From contig CBDIHP010000040.1 in NCBI GenBank assembly GCA_965279195.1, positions 186,001 to 250,000 on the forward strand: a stretch of DNA of 64,000 nt, read 5' to 3'. How positions within the stretch are numbered: position 1 is the stretch's first letter; every line of letters begins with the position of its first letter. The notes below the pieces were generated by a model. It did no database searches. It saw only the letters and a list, made by a program, of their open reading frames with translations, and was not told the origin of the DNA. The position numbers and the translations under genes are program-made. This document shows positions 37,570 through 46,128 of the stretch, in pieces. Source of the DNA: CBDIHP01 sp965279195. GTDB taxonomy: Bacteria; Planctomycetota; Planctomycetia; Isosphaerales; Isosphaeraceae.

Positions 37570-38067
37570 ATGGCCGAGTATCGCTTCGTCACGGCCTGGA
37601 CGATCCAGGCCTCGCGGGAACGGACCTGGGCCGCCCTCACCGACCGGGGCGGGTACTCCGCCTGGTGGCCCTCGATGCCGAGGTGCCAGCGGATCAACCC
37701 CGCCGTGCGAGGCCTCGGGGCGATCACCGAGCAGGAGGTCCGCGGCCGCCTGCCCTACGCCCTGCGCTACAGCACGGTCACGACCGAGTTCGACCCGCCG
37801 AACGTCATGGCCTACAACGCCACCGGCGACCTCGAAGGCGAGGGGCGGATGATCTTCGAGCCCGGGGAGGACGGCGGCACGAAGGTCACGTTCCACTGGA
37901 ACGTCCGCACGAATCATCGCCTGCTCAACTGGCTCTCCCCCCTGCTCCGCCCCGTCTTCGCCTGGAACCACAACGCCGTGATGAGCGAGGGCGAGGCCGG
38001 CCTCAACGCCTGGCTCAATCACCCGATCCGCGCCAACCTGGAGGCCGAGGAGCTGCGCCTCGAATGA
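37570..38067 (+). CDS. SRPBCC-family (polyketide cyclase-like) protein
   Basis: A 165-aa protein of the START/SRPBCC helix-grip fold. Typical features are the opening F-V-T-A-W-T-I-Q-A-S-R-E-R-T-W-A-A-L, the strand AITEQEVRGRLPYALRY and the last strands around KVTFHWNVRTNH. Members bind hydrophobic ligands or stabilise enzymes; no ligand can be assigned. It lies 55 bp downstream of nadB and is probably in the same transcript. A 12-bp hairpin at 38083-38132 follows. Confidence 0.85.
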   Translation: MAEYRFVTAWTIQASRERTWAALTDRGGYSAWWPSMPRCQRINPAVRGLGAITEQEVRGRLPYALRYSTVTTEFDPPNVMAYNATGDLEGEGRMIFEPGEDGGTKVTFHWNVRTNHRLLNWLSPLLRPVFAWNHNAVMSEGEAGLNAWLNHPIRANLEAEELRLE

Positions 38068-38082
38068 CGGTAGGAAGCGCTA

Positions 38083-38132
38083 TTGCGGACCAATTTGTGC
38101 TGATGTCATTGGAATAAATCATTGGTCCGCAA
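38083..38132. terminator. 12-bp inverted repeat between convergent genes
   Basis: Arms TTGCGGACCAAT (38083-38094) and ATTGGTCCGCAA (38121-38132) are exact, with a 26-nt AT-rich loop. Placed between the convergent SRPBCC and HExxH genes, it could serve either direction. Confidence 0.5.
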
Positions 38133-38141
38133 CAGTGGACC

Positions 38142-38549
38142 TTACAGGGGTTCGCCGCACCTTCGGCGGGCGTCGCGTTCGAACCAGTTGTCGAGGTAGA
38201 TCCGGCGTCCGCGGAGGGCTTGCCAGAGGCTGGAGAGCAGATACGCGGGGAGGAAGAACGGGCCCCAGTTCTCGTACTGGCGGACGTGCACCTGCTCGTG
38301 GTCGCGGCAGACGGCCAGCCAGTACGGATCGACGCCCACGATGGTGTGCCCGAGGGTCATGGCCGCGAAGCCGGTCTTCTTGAAGTACCAGGTGATGGGG
38401 CCGCCGTGGAACTCCAGGCAGCCGCGGTGCCGCTCGACCTTGCCGCCGACGAGGCAATTCAAGCCTCCCAGGGTCAGGCCGAGGGCCGTGTTGGGGACGA
38501 ACGCCCAGGCGTAGAGCAGCGGCCGGACGGCGGGGTGTCGGGGGGGCAT
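38142..38549 (-). CDS. Small conserved protein with HExxH motif, function unknown
   Basis: A 135-aa protein read from the ATG at 38549, which avoids a low-quality leader in the longer frame. Two hydrophobic stretches occur early (PLLYAWAFVPNTALGLTLGG). The conserved core is TLGHTIVGVDP, then D-H-E-Q-V-H-V-R-Q-Y-E-N-W-G-P-F-F-L-P-A-Y-L. The HEQVH fits the zinc-metallopeptidase HExxH pattern and may bind metal. From memory, close relatives occur in planctomycetes and cyanobacteria without a known role. No second metal ligand can be identified with confidence, so peptidase activity is not claimed. Confidence 0.75.
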   Translation of the reverse strand: MPPRHPAVRPLLYAWAFVPNTALGLTLGGLNCLVGGKVERHRGCLEFHGGPITWYFKKTGFAAMTLGHTIVGVDPYWLAVCRDHEQVHVRQYENWGPFFLPAYLLSSLWQALRGRRIYLDNWFERDARRRCGEPL

Positions 38550-38677
38550 CGCGGGTCGTCCTCGACGGGCACTCGGATTTACGGCGCGGGCGGGTCCGGA
38601 TAGAGTACCGGGAGCCGGGCCCGATGACAGCGCCATCAAGGCTCGCCCTGACTTTCGCAACGCGCACGGATGCCGCC

Positions 38678-39832
38678 ATGGACTTCTCCCTGAGCCCCGA
38701 CCAGCAGCGTTGGCATGACGCCGCCGCCGAGTTCGCCCGCGAGGAACTCGTCCCCGACCTGGACCTCCAGCGCCGGGACGAGGCCCGCGAGTTCTGGCGC
38801 GAGGGCTGGAACCGCTGCGCGCGGTTCGGGTTCCAGGGCCTTCCGATCCCGGCCGAATACGGCGGCCAGGGTCAGGACCTGCCGACGACGATCTCGGCGA
38901 TGGAGGGATTCGGCTACGCCTGCCCCGACAACGGCCTGATCCTCGCCATCAACGCCGCCCTGTGGACCGTCACCCTGCCGATCCTCCACTTCGGCACGCC
39001 GGCGCAGAAGGACCGATGGCTCAGGGGCCTCTGCGACGGCACCTGGATCGGGGCGAACGGCGTCTCCGAGCATCAGGCGGGGTCGGACATCTTCTCGATG
39101 ACCAGCCTGGCCATCAAGGGCGGGGACGGTTCCTGGCTCCTCAATGGCCGCAAGACCTGGATCACCGCCGGGCCGGCCGCCGACGTGTTCGTCTGCTACG
39201 CCTCGACCGACCCGAGCAAGGGGGTCATGGGCATCAGCGCGTTCATCGTGCCGAAGGAGACGCTCGGATTCCGGGTCGTCCGCGAGATCCCCAAGATGGG
39301 CATCCGGACCGTGCCGATGGGCGAGATCGCGTTTGAGGACTGTCGACTCCCCGCCGACGCCCTCCTGGGCCGCCCCGGCCGAGGCGCCGAGATCTTCCGG
39401 CGGTCGATGGAATGGGAGCGGGGGGCAATCCTCTCGGCCGCCCTCGGCTCGATGCGGAGGCAACTCGAATCCTGCGTCGCCCACGCCAGGTCCCGCCAGC
39501 AGTTCGGCCAGCCGGTCGGGAAGTTCCAGGCCGTCTCGCACCGGCTCGTCGAGATGAAGCTCCGGCTCGAAACCGCCCGGCTCATCGTCCACAAGCTCGG
39601 CTGGCACTTCGCCCGGAATGACGACGTCACGCTGGCCTCGGCGCTGGCGAAGCTGCATGTGTCGGAGTGTTACGTGCAGAATAGCCTGGATGCCATTCAA
39701 ATCTTCGGAGCGTCGGGGTTCGTGACCGAGACGGGGATTGAGCGAGAGCTGAGGGATAGCGTGGGGAGCCTGATTTACTCGGGGACGAACGATATTCAGA
39801 AGAACATTATTGCGCGTGAACTTGGGCTCTAA
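38678..39832 (+). CDS. Acyl-CoA dehydrogenase family protein
   Basis: A 384-aa flavoenzyme of normal length. It has the N-terminal helical domain (FSLSPDQQRWHDAAAEFARE), the central beta domain (WIGANGVSEHQAGSD, near residue 128) and the C-terminal helices. A Gly/Ser-rich end, IFGASGFVTETGIERELRD, and SLIYSGTNDIQKNIIARELGL carry the usual FAD-contact residues. The family introduces a double bond next to a thioester carbonyl, on a CoA or carrier-protein substrate. The start at 38678 removes an unsupported 18-residue leader. No electron-transfer flavoprotein genes are nearby. It lies 4 bp before the inverted-repeat element at 39836. Confidence 0.92.
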   Translation: MDFSLSPDQQRWHDAAAEFAREELVPDLDLQRRDEAREFWREGWNRCARFGFQGLPIPAEYGGQGQDLPTTISAMEGFGYACPDNGLILAINAALWTVTLPILHFGTPAQKDRWLRGLCDGTWIGANGVSEHQAGSDIFSMTSLAIKGGDGSWLLNGRKTWITAGPAADVFVCYASTDPSKGVMGISAFIVPKETLGFRVVREIPKMGIRTVPMGEIAFEDCRLPADALLGRPGRGAEIFRRSMEWERGAILSAALGSMRRQLESCVAHARSRQQFGQPVGKFQAVSHRLVEMKLRLETARLIVHKLGWHFARNDDVTLASALAKLHVSECYVQNSLDAIQIFGASGFVTETGIERELRDSVGSLIYSGTNDIQKNIIARELGL

Positions 39833-39835
39833 GCC

Positions 39836-39979
39836 TGGAGTGCGGAAGATTGCTTCCACTGACGGACGGCGGGGGCTTGCTCCCGAGAAGAGGCAACGGG
39901 TCGAAGGTCATTGCTTCGATCCGGCACCACGCGAAGCGAGCTTCGCGATAACCTGGCGGAAGCAAGCTTCCGCACTCCA
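39836..39979. repeat. 144-bp inverted-repeat element (MITE-like)
   Basis: A 22-bp arm at 39836-39857 and its inverse at 39958-39979 differ at one base. Inside is a perfect hairpin around 39930-39947 (CGCGAAGC/GCTTCGCG). The arms contain the GCGGAAG(C/A)TTGCTTCC core. It starts 4 bp after the dehydrogenase stop. Confidence 0.6.
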
Positions 39980-40025
39980 CACCTTCGGCGGGGCCTGTCG
40001 CGGATGCAGGGCAAGCCAAACGAAC

Positions 40026-40048
40026 CCACCTGCCAGAATGGCAGGTGG
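40026..40048 (-). terminator. 10-bp hairpin downstream of the polysaccharide export gene
   Basis: CCACCTGCCA-GAA-TGGCAGGTGG, a perfect stem with a 3-nt loop, lies 15 bp past the minus-strand stop at 40064. Confidence 0.5.
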
Positions 40049-40063
40049 CCGCCGGACTCCGAC

Positions 40064-40798
40064 TTAGCCCCCGCCCAGCAAGGTGCTCAGCAGGCCCGGG
40101 GCCTTGCCGCCGGGGACGATGATCCGGTCGCCGGGGAAGATCTGGTAGTTGGTTGTGGTGTCGCCGCGTTCCTTGATGCCGTACCAGTCGATCTTGAGCA
40201 CCTGCTCGCCGTGCCCGGCGGGGTGCGGGCGGACGAGGTAGGCCTTCTCGGGCAGGCTGTTGGACCGCAGGCCGGCCTGGAGCATGGCGTCGAGGACGGT
40301 CTCGTTGCCCGACAGCGGGAACTTGCCCTGCGTCGAGACGGTCCCGAGCACGTAGTACGACTTGCTCTGGGATCCGTTCACGAGCCGGACCGAGACCTGC
40401 ACGGGCTCTCTCGTGCCGCGCTCGCGGGCGAGCGGGGTGAGGTGCTGGGCGAGCTTGGTCTCGATCTGGGCGAGGGTCAGCCCGGCGACGTAGAGGTCGC
40501 CCGCGAAGCCGAGGTCCACGACGCCGTCGATCTGGACGGTCGCGGTGGTGACCGGGATGTCCAGGATCGCCGGGCGGATGGAGATCTCGAGCTCGTCGGG
40601 GGGCTCGACGACGTAGGGCGGGTGGGACACCATCTCCAGCTCCTTGGGCTGGGTGGGGTCGATCACGCCGTACTGAGGGATGTGCTTCTCCTGGTGCTTG
40701 CCGGCCGTCTGGCATCCGGGGAGGATGGCCAGCGCGGGCAAGACGAGGAGCGCCAGGCAGGGCTTCACCCGGGATCGGGTGGGCGTCCGTGCGGTCAT
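40064..40798 (-). CDS. Polysaccharide biosynthesis/export lipoprotein (Wza/BexD type, Poly_export + SLBB)
   Basis: A 244-aa lipoprotein. The signal peptide (LALLVLPALAIL) ends in lipobox LPGC, Cys at about residue 29. The Poly_export domain begins PYVVEPPDELEISI, and VDLGFAGDLYVAGLTLAQIE belongs to it. An SLBB-like segment (YYVLGTVSTQGKFPLSGNETVLDAM) and the closing FPGDRIIVPGG are also typical. The family forms or plugs the outer-membrane polysaccharide channel. It is shorter than Wza and lacks the C-terminal transmembrane helix. No chain-length regulator or polymerase genes lie alongside. Confidence 0.9.
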   Translation of the reverse strand: MTARTPTRSRVKPCLALLVLPALAILPGCQTAGKHQEKHIPQYGVIDPTQPKELEMVSHPPYVVEPPDELEISIRPAILDIPVTTATVQIDGVVDLGFAGDLYVAGLTLAQIETKLAQHLTPLARERGTREPVQVSVRLVNGSQSKSYYVLGTVSTQGKFPLSGNETVLDAMLQAGLRSNSLPEKAYLVRPHPAGHGEQVLKIDWYGIKERGDTTTNYQIFPGDRIIVPGGKAPGLLSTLLGGG

Positions 40799-41136
40799 CG
40801 GCCAGGACCCTCAGTGGGTTCGGTCGGCCTCCCGGTCCAGTGTCCGTCCGGACCGGTTGGTTCGAGCCTCTGCGGATCAAACGCGCACACCCCGGACGTC
40901 GCCGGCGTGGGAGGATTCGAACCGCCTCCTCTGTCTTCGGCGATTCATTCGCCGGGCTTGATCCAAACTCGGGATTGACCGGAATGGTCCTGCGGGCTAC
41001 GTTGCCCCGACTCCGGGGTCCGGCCCTCGCCGCAGATCCCGCAGGGCCGTCAGGGACGATGGCCCCCGAGCGCGGCCCGAGGTCAGGACGACCAGAGGAG
41101 GCGAGCGGCCCCGGGGCAGCAGCGAAGGCGATCGCC
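40799..41136. other. 338-bp gap between divergent genes
   Basis: No gene is supported. The gap contains GGAGGATTCGAACCGCCTCC near 40913-40932, which looks like a tRNA T-arm read on the minus strand, but the rest of a tRNA is missing (see rejected items). Promoters for both flanking genes are expected here; I could not place them. Confidence 0.4.
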
Positions 41137-42693
41137 ATGCCCGCTCCCGTCGCTCGCGTGCTCTTCCTGGGCCTGGACGGGGGGACGATGACCGTCCTCC
41201 GCCCCTGGTTCGAACGCGGCCAGCTCCCCAACCTCGCCGCCTTCTGGCGACGCTCCGCCAGCGGGCGCCTGCGCTCGACCGCCCCGATGGTCACGCCCGT
41301 CGCCTGGTCCTCCTTCCTCACCGGCTGCCGGCCGAGGCTCCACGGGATCCACGAGTTCGGCTACGTCGCCCCCGACGGCCGGACCGTCCGGCCGTTCCAC
41401 GCCGGCGAGCTCCGCGTCCCGACCCTCTGGCAGATCCTCGACAACGCCCGACGCCCGGTCGTCAGCCTCAACCTCGCCATGAGCTGGCCTGCTAGCGAGC
41501 GACACGGGTTGATCGTCGGAGGCGCCGAGTCCCCCGGCACCGAGGCGGCGTTCCGCCAGTGCCCCGACTTCGGCCGCGAGGTCGCCGCGAAGGCCCCCGA
41601 CTTCACCCACCGGCTCGTCTGGAAGCGTCGCCCCCGGACCCTGGAAGAACTCCGGGAACGGGCCGCGCTCAACGTCTCGGTCTTCCGGGCCCAGGCGGAC
41701 GTCGCCGAACTGGCCGACGCCCGCACCGACTGGTCGGCCCTGATGGTCCACCTGCACAACCTCGACGGCATCGAGCACCGTCTCTGGCCGTATCTCGACG
41801 TCGACGACACCGCCATCCGCGAGCCGGGCTGGAACGAGGCGGTCGCTGACTGCATGGCCGCGCTCGACGAGGCGGTCGGCCGGCTGCTCGACCTTGCCGC
41901 GAGGCGCGACGCGGCGGTGATCGCGGTCTCCGACCACGGCTTCGGGCCGTGCCGGAAAGTCATCCAGATCAACAAGCTGCTCCAAGACGGCGGCTTCCAG
42001 GTCGCCGCCGGGCCGAGGCACCGGATGCGGAATCGGTTCTTCCGCGGGCTCGACCGCTTCCGACGCTGGCGGGCCCGCAAGGCGACCGGCGAGGACGTGA
42101 AGGTCGCCAAGTCGGCCCGCGCGCTGGTCGCCTGCCAGTGGTCTCGGTCAATCGCCTATGCCCCGTTCGGCGAGCTGAGCGGACATATCTACCTGAACCC
42201 CCGGGTCGTCCGGCCGGGATCCCAGGCCGATCGCCTCATCGGGGAGATCGTCGATTTCCTCGCGCAGGCCGTGGACGACGAGACCGGCACCCCCCTGTTC
42301 CACGACGTCCACGACGTCGCGTTCCGGGAGGAACTCGACCCGCTGGAGAACGGGATGCCGGAGATCCTGGCCTGCTGCCGCGACGGGTTCCACGTCGACG
42401 CCCGGCTCCGCCCGGGACGCCCGACCCTGGCCCACGACCCCGGCCTGCCGGGCACGCACTACCTCGACGGGGTCATCGCCATCGACGCCCCCGGCGTCCG
42501 CGCCGGCGAGCACCTGGACGCCGAGCTGCCCGACCTCGCCCCGACCACCTTGCGGATGCTCGGGATGCCGGTGCCCGGCCACATGCAGGGCCGGGTGTTG
42601 CACGAGGCCTTCGACGAACCCCTGCCGCCCGCCGACCGGTCCGGATGGGCCGCGACCCCAGGCCAGCGATCGGCCGCACTCACTCGCCTTTGA
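41137..42693 (+). CDS. Alkaline-phosphatase-superfamily phosphodiesterase (PF01663 type)
   Basis: A 518-aa protein from the ATG at 41137; upstream in-frame sequence is gap DNA. The metal site pattern is visible: Asp in LFLGLDGG, a Thr nucleophile in PMVTPVAWSSFLTG, Asp/His in VHLHNLDGIEHRLW and SDHGFGPC, and the last His in LPGTHYLDG. The family hydrolyses phosphodiesters or phosphonates. No signal peptide is evident, so it is probably cytoplasmic. It lies 26 bp upstream of an acyl carrier protein gene, so the pair is likely an operon and the enzyme may act on a carrier- or lipid-linked substrate; that is inference. Confidence 0.88.
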   Translation: MPAPVARVLFLGLDGGTMTVLRPWFERGQLPNLAAFWRRSASGRLRSTAPMVTPVAWSSFLTGCRPRLHGIHEFGYVAPDGRTVRPFHAGELRVPTLWQILDNARRPVVSLNLAMSWPASERHGLIVGGAESPGTEAAFRQCPDFGREVAAKAPDFTHRLVWKRRPRTLEELRERAALNVSVFRAQADVAELADARTDWSALMVHLHNLDGIEHRLWPYLDVDDTAIREPGWNEAVADCMAALDEAVGRLLDLAARRDAAVIAVSDHGFGPCRKVIQINKLLQDGGFQVAAGPRHRMRNRFFRGLDRFRRWRARKATGEDVKVAKSARALVACQWSRSIAYAPFGELSGHIYLNPRVVRPGSQADRLIGEIVDFLAQAVDDETGTPLFHDVHDVAFREELDPLENGMPEILACCRDGFHVDARLRPGRPTLAHDPGLPGTHYLDGVIAIDAPGVRAGEHLDAELPDLAPTTLRMLGMPVPGHMQGRVLHEAFDEPLPPADRSGWAATPGQRSAALTRL

Positions 42694-42719
42694 CCCAGGA
42701 ACCGAACGAGACGCCACCC

Positions 42720-42974
42720 ATGAACGATATCCGAGATGACGTCCGCAGCTACATCCTCAAGCAGTTCCTCCCCGGCGAGGACCCGTCCGAGCTGACCGAC
42801 GACACCCCGCTCATCACCGGCGGCATCCTCGACTCGATCCGGACCTTGAAGCTCGTGGTCTATCTCGAAGACCATTTCCAGATCACCGTCGACGCCCACG
42901 AAGCGGGCGTCGAGCATCTGGACTCCGTCGCACAGATCGCGGACCTGATCCAGAGCAAGACGAAGGCGGCGTAG
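42720..42974 (+). CDS. Acyl carrier protein
   Basis: An 84-aa carrier protein. The phosphopantetheine attachment site is Ser in GGILDSIRTLKL (about residue 40), and helix 3 reads HLDSVAQIADLIQ. It is read from the ATG at 42720, 26 bp after the phosphodiesterase stop. The sequence differs from FabF-partner AcpP (no typical D-S-L-D), so it is more like the stand-alone carriers of secondary pathways. No AMP ligase or ketosynthase lies in the window; the acyl-CoA dehydrogenase 3 kb upstream is a possible partner but is separated by a divergent gene. Confidence 0.9.
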   Translation: MNDIRDDVRSYILKQFLPGEDPSELTDDTPLITGGILDSIRTLKLVVYLEDHFQITVDAHEAGVEHLDSVAQIADLIQSKTKAA

Positions 42975-43075
42975 GCCGGGGGTTTTCGACGGGGCTGGGG
43001 CCGGGGTTTCCGTATACGGAAACCCACGGGCACCCTTGTCGGCGAGGGGGGGCCGAAGTCGGTCCGTCCGCCGGG

Positions 43076-44440
43076 TTACTTCGTCAGCCGCAGGATCGAC
43101 GCCAGGATGTCCTCCTCGATGGGGTCGGCCCAGGGGGACGGATGGCCGTAGTAGATCATCGACGTGGCCCCCTCGTAGCCGCCTTCCTTCAGGACGCGGA
43201 GCGAGGGGATGTAGGCCATGACGTCGTTGCAGTAGCCCGAGACCCAGGTCGTCGACGAGCCGAGGTTCCGCTTGAGACGCAGCGAGTAGTCGACCACGAC
43301 CTCGCCGCCCAGGAACACCCAGCGCAACTTGCCGAGCGTCCAGACCTGGACCGGGTAATCATACGTCTCCGCGAGTTTGCCCTTCGACGCGATGGTGCGG
43401 AGTTGGAACTTCGCGCGACTGGATTGGTAAAAGTCCTTGGATTTCGCGGTCGTTTCGATGTCTTCCTTCGAGGGGATGCTCGCGAACTTGAGCGGGATTT
43501 CCTCGTAGCGGTGGCCGATGGGGCCAGAGACCGGGGTCAGCGTGCCGGAGAGCGCGGTCTGCACCGCGTCGGCGAGCATCTGGCCGTAGAGCTGGGCCTT
43601 GTCGATCGTCCGGCGTGGGAGGGGGTTCTGATCGGCCCCGCAGCCGGCGACGAACATCGCCTGGGCCCCCGGGTTGGCCTTCTCGATGGCGATCTGGGCG
43701 AACCCGGCGTAATCGCCCGAGAACTTCTGGTAGCTCATCACCGTGCAGTGGCAGGCGTAGCCGAAGACCACGGCGTTGAGTTTGCCGTCCTCGCCCTTGA
43801 TCTGGAGCACCGGCACGTCGTGATCGACGGGCCCCTTGAGGGCGAGCGTCTCCCGCAACGCGGGGACCTCGGGCTCCTTGTTCTCGCGGCGATTCACGCC
43901 GAAGTCGGCCTTGCCGGTCCCCCAGGCGACCGCGCCCGGTTCGAGCTTCGCGATGGCCTCGCCGACGACCCCGACGATCGCGCCGGACAGGAACTTCGCA
44001 TAGTCGCGGATCTGTTCGAGCTGGGCGTCGGTGATCTTGTACATCGAGATCAGGTTCTCGCCGACCACCGGCCCGCAGTGGGTGTGCGAGCAGGCGAGGA
44101 CCACGGACTTGCGCTCGATGCCGTACTTGCCCTTGAGCATGTCGCGGATCGGGTTCGAGAGGTCGGCACCGATGCCGCAGATGTCGAGCGAGACGATCAC
44201 CGAGCGGGCCCTGGATTCATCCTCGATCACGAGGGCCTTCGCCCAGAGCGGGTGCTCGACGCCCTCCGAGGGGCCGGTGCGGCTGCCATACCCGGCCATC
44301 CACATCGACGTTTTTGGAGTGATGTCGATGCGAGCGGTCCCGACCTTGAAGGCCGGGGCCAGGGCGAAGGCGCCGGGGCCGGTGAAGGCGATCAGTCCGA
44401 GGAATGCGAGCGCGAGGCGCAGGGGGCGGGCGGCGGGCAT
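43076..44440 (-). CDS. Neutral/alkaline ceramidase N-terminal-domain family protein, exported
   Basis: A 454-aa protein with a signal peptide (LALAFLGLIAFTGPGAFA). The family core is present: VGTARIDITPKTSMWMAGYG, VIVSLDICGIG, and the zinc-binding ACSHTHCGP (about residue 125). FGYACHCTVMSYQKFSGDYAG carries the region of the catalytic Ser in true ceramidases. It is shorter than authentic ceramidases (~700 residues), lacking the C-terminal domain. Planctomycetes have many such paralogs of unknown substrate. It lies 15 bp after the kptA stop on the same strand. Confidence 0.88.
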   Translation of the reverse strand: MPAARPLRLALAFLGLIAFTGPGAFALAPAFKVGTARIDITPKTSMWMAGYGSRTGPSEGVEHPLWAKALVIEDESRARSVIVSLDICGIGADLSNPIRDMLKGKYGIERKSVVLACSHTHCGPVVGENLISMYKITDAQLEQIRDYAKFLSGAIVGVVGEAIAKLEPGAVAWGTGKADFGVNRRENKEPEVPALRETLALKGPVDHDVPVLQIKGEDGKLNAVVFGYACHCTVMSYQKFSGDYAGFAQIAIEKANPGAQAMFVAGCGADQNPLPRRTIDKAQLYGQMLADAVQTALSGTLTPVSGPIGHRYEEIPLKFASIPSKEDIETTAKSKDFYQSSRAKFQLRTIASKGKLAETYDYPVQVWTLGKLRWVFLGGEVVVDYSLRLKRNLGSSTTWVSGYCNDVMAYIPSLRVLKEGGYEGATSMIYYGHPSPWADPIEEDILASILRLTK

Positions 44441-44455
44441 GGTGGCGGGCTCCTC

Positions 44456-45017
44456 TCAGACGGGTGACTCCAGCCGCCGAAGATACGAGGGCGGGACTGC
44501 CTCCACAAGCCACACGCCGTTGGCCGAGCAGTAGAACGCGACGCCCGTCGCATGGAGCGAGGCGGCCTCCACCGCGAAGATCACAGGCCGCCCGTGACGC
44601 ATGCCGACCCGACGCGCCGTCTCGGTGTCGGCCGAGAGATGGACGTGATGTCGGGCCATCTTCCGGAGCCCGTCGCGCTCGATGGCCGAGGCCGATCCGG
44701 CCCCGGTGCCGTGGTAGAGCACGGCCGGCGGCATGGCCGGTTCGAGCTGCAGGTCGACCTCGACCGAGTGCCCCTGGTTGGCCCGGATGCGGTCGGTCGA
44801 CTCGTCGATCGCGAACCGCTGCTTGCTGTTGTCGCGGACGACTTCGAGCAGCTCGGCCCGGCTGGACCGGGAACCGGCGCTTCTCGCAGGCCGAGAGGAG
44901 GGCCTCGATCGAGACCCAGCCCCCCGGCTCCAGCGTGAGTCCGAGGGCCTCGGGCTCGTGCCTGAGATGCTTGCTGAGGAACTTGCTGACGCGGACCAAT
45001 CGATCATTCTGGGACAT
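44456..45017 (-). pseudogene. kptA: RNA 2'-phosphotransferase (Tpt1/KptA), frameshifted
   Basis: The gene starts at the ATG at 45017 with MSQNDRLVRVSKFLSKHLRHEP and continues to ACEKRRFPVQ. The family sequence then continues in the next frame as SRAELLEVVRDNSKQRFAID, GHSVEVDL, YHGTGA, RHHVHLSAD and NGVWLVEAVPP. An extra G at 44864-44865 explains the shift. KptA removes the 2'-phosphate of RNA using NAD and yields ADP-ribose cyclic phosphate. All catalytic blocks survive, so this is either a recent lesion or a base error in the sequence. It follows the GspF-like gene by 13 bp. Confidence 0.8.
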
Positions 45018-45030
45018 GAAACGGGCTCGT

Positions 45031-46128
45031 TCAGCCGCCTCCTCCGAGCGTGGTGATCACCTGGATGTAGGGGAGGATGACGGCGAGGATGATGAACAGG
45101 ACCACCGCGCCCATCAACACCATGATGAGGGGCTGGATCAGCTGGCCCATGTTCTTGACCATGTATTCGACCTGATCTTCGTAGTCGTCGGCGAGCTTCT
45201 CGAGGCTCTCGGGGAGCTTGCCGGTCTCCTCGCCCGAGTTCACCACGGCGATCACGTCGGGCGTGAACCGGCGGGTGCCGTCGAGGGCGACGGAGAGTTC
45301 CATCCCCTCCATCACCTCCACCATCACCTCGCGGATCGCCCTGCGATAGGGGGCGAGATAGAGCACCTTCGAGGTCAGGTCGAGGGACGTGCCGATGTCG
45401 ACACCCGACTCCAGCAGGGCGGAGAGGGTTCGCGCCAGGCGCGAGGTGTCGATCTTGCGGACGAAGCCGCTCAGGACGGGCGTGTGGAGGAAGACCTGAT
45501 CGAGGATCGCCTTGCCCTTCGGGCTGCGGTACATGTTCAACAGCCCGAAGAGCGACCCGAAGGCCACCGTGGGCACGAGCCACCAGCCGTTGGACCGCAT
45601 GAAGTTGCTGAAGCCGATCAGGAACCGGCTCGGGAGCGGCAAGGCGACCTTGCCGGCGATGTCGAGGAGCATGGCCGCCAGGGCGGGCAGGACGAAGATC
45701 GTCAGGATGGCGATCACGATCGAGCAGACGACCAGGACGATGACCGGGTAGATCATCGCCGAGCGGGCCTGTCGGATCAGGCGGACGCGGGCCTCGTAGT
45801 GGTCGGCCATCCGCTTGAGCGTCTCGGGGATGCCGCCCCGCACCTCGGCGACGGTCATCATGCTCAGGATGAGCGAGTCGAACGCCTGGGGCTCGCGGCT
45901 CATGGCCTCCGTCAGCGTCTCGCCGGACTGGATGGCGGTCTGCAACCGGCTGGCGACGGGTCCGAGGGCGCTCCTGGCGAACTGCTGCTCCAGGCCGGCG
46001 AGCGACTTCATGATGTCGACGCCCGCCTCCTGGTAGGCGGCGAACTGGCGGCAGAAGATCGCGAGTTGCGAGGAACTGACCGACCCGAAGAGGACCCGCT
46101 CGCCGAGCGACGGCCCCTTGGAGGTCAC
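45031..46128 (-). CDS. Type II secretion system F family protein (GspF/PilC)
   Basis: A 365-aa inner-membrane protein read from the in-frame ATG at 46128. It contains two T2SF cytoplasmic domains (about residues 18-140 and 218-340). Membrane helices lie at MIYPVIVLVVCSIVIAILTIFVLPALA and near WWLVPTVAFGSLFG, plus a C-terminal helix before YIQVITTLGGGG. Conserved blocks: FCRQFAAYQEAGVDI and the paired RLARTLSALLESGVDI. The family anchors the assembly platform of type II secretion or type IV pili. The natural start may be upstream at 46440; the link is broken by two frameshifts. No GspE/G partner lies beside it. Confidence 0.9.
   Translation of the reverse strand: MTSKGPSLGERVLFGSVSSSQLAIFCRQFAAYQEAGVDIMKSLAGLEQQFARSALGPVASRLQTAIQSGETLTEAMSREPQAFDSLILSMMTVAEVRGGIPETLKRMADHYEARVRLIRQARSAMIYPVIVLVVCSIVIAILTIFVLPALAAMLLDIAGKVALPLPSRFLIGFSNFMRSNGWWLVPTVAFGSLFGLLNMYRSPKGKAILDQVFLHTPVLSGFVRKIDTSRLARTLSALLESGVDIGTSLDLTSKVLYLAPYRRAIREVMVEVMEGMELSVALDGTRRFTPDVIAVVNSGEETGKLPESLEKLADDYEDQVEYMVKNMGQLIQPLIMVLMGAVVLFIILAVILPYIQVITTLGGGG

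Noticed and set aside
40913..40980. tRNA-like T-arm (GGTTCGAATCC on the minus strand)
   Set aside because: The stem has a mismatch in the canonical register, and no D-arm, anticodon arm or matching acceptor 5' strand is found within 90 nt. At most a relic.
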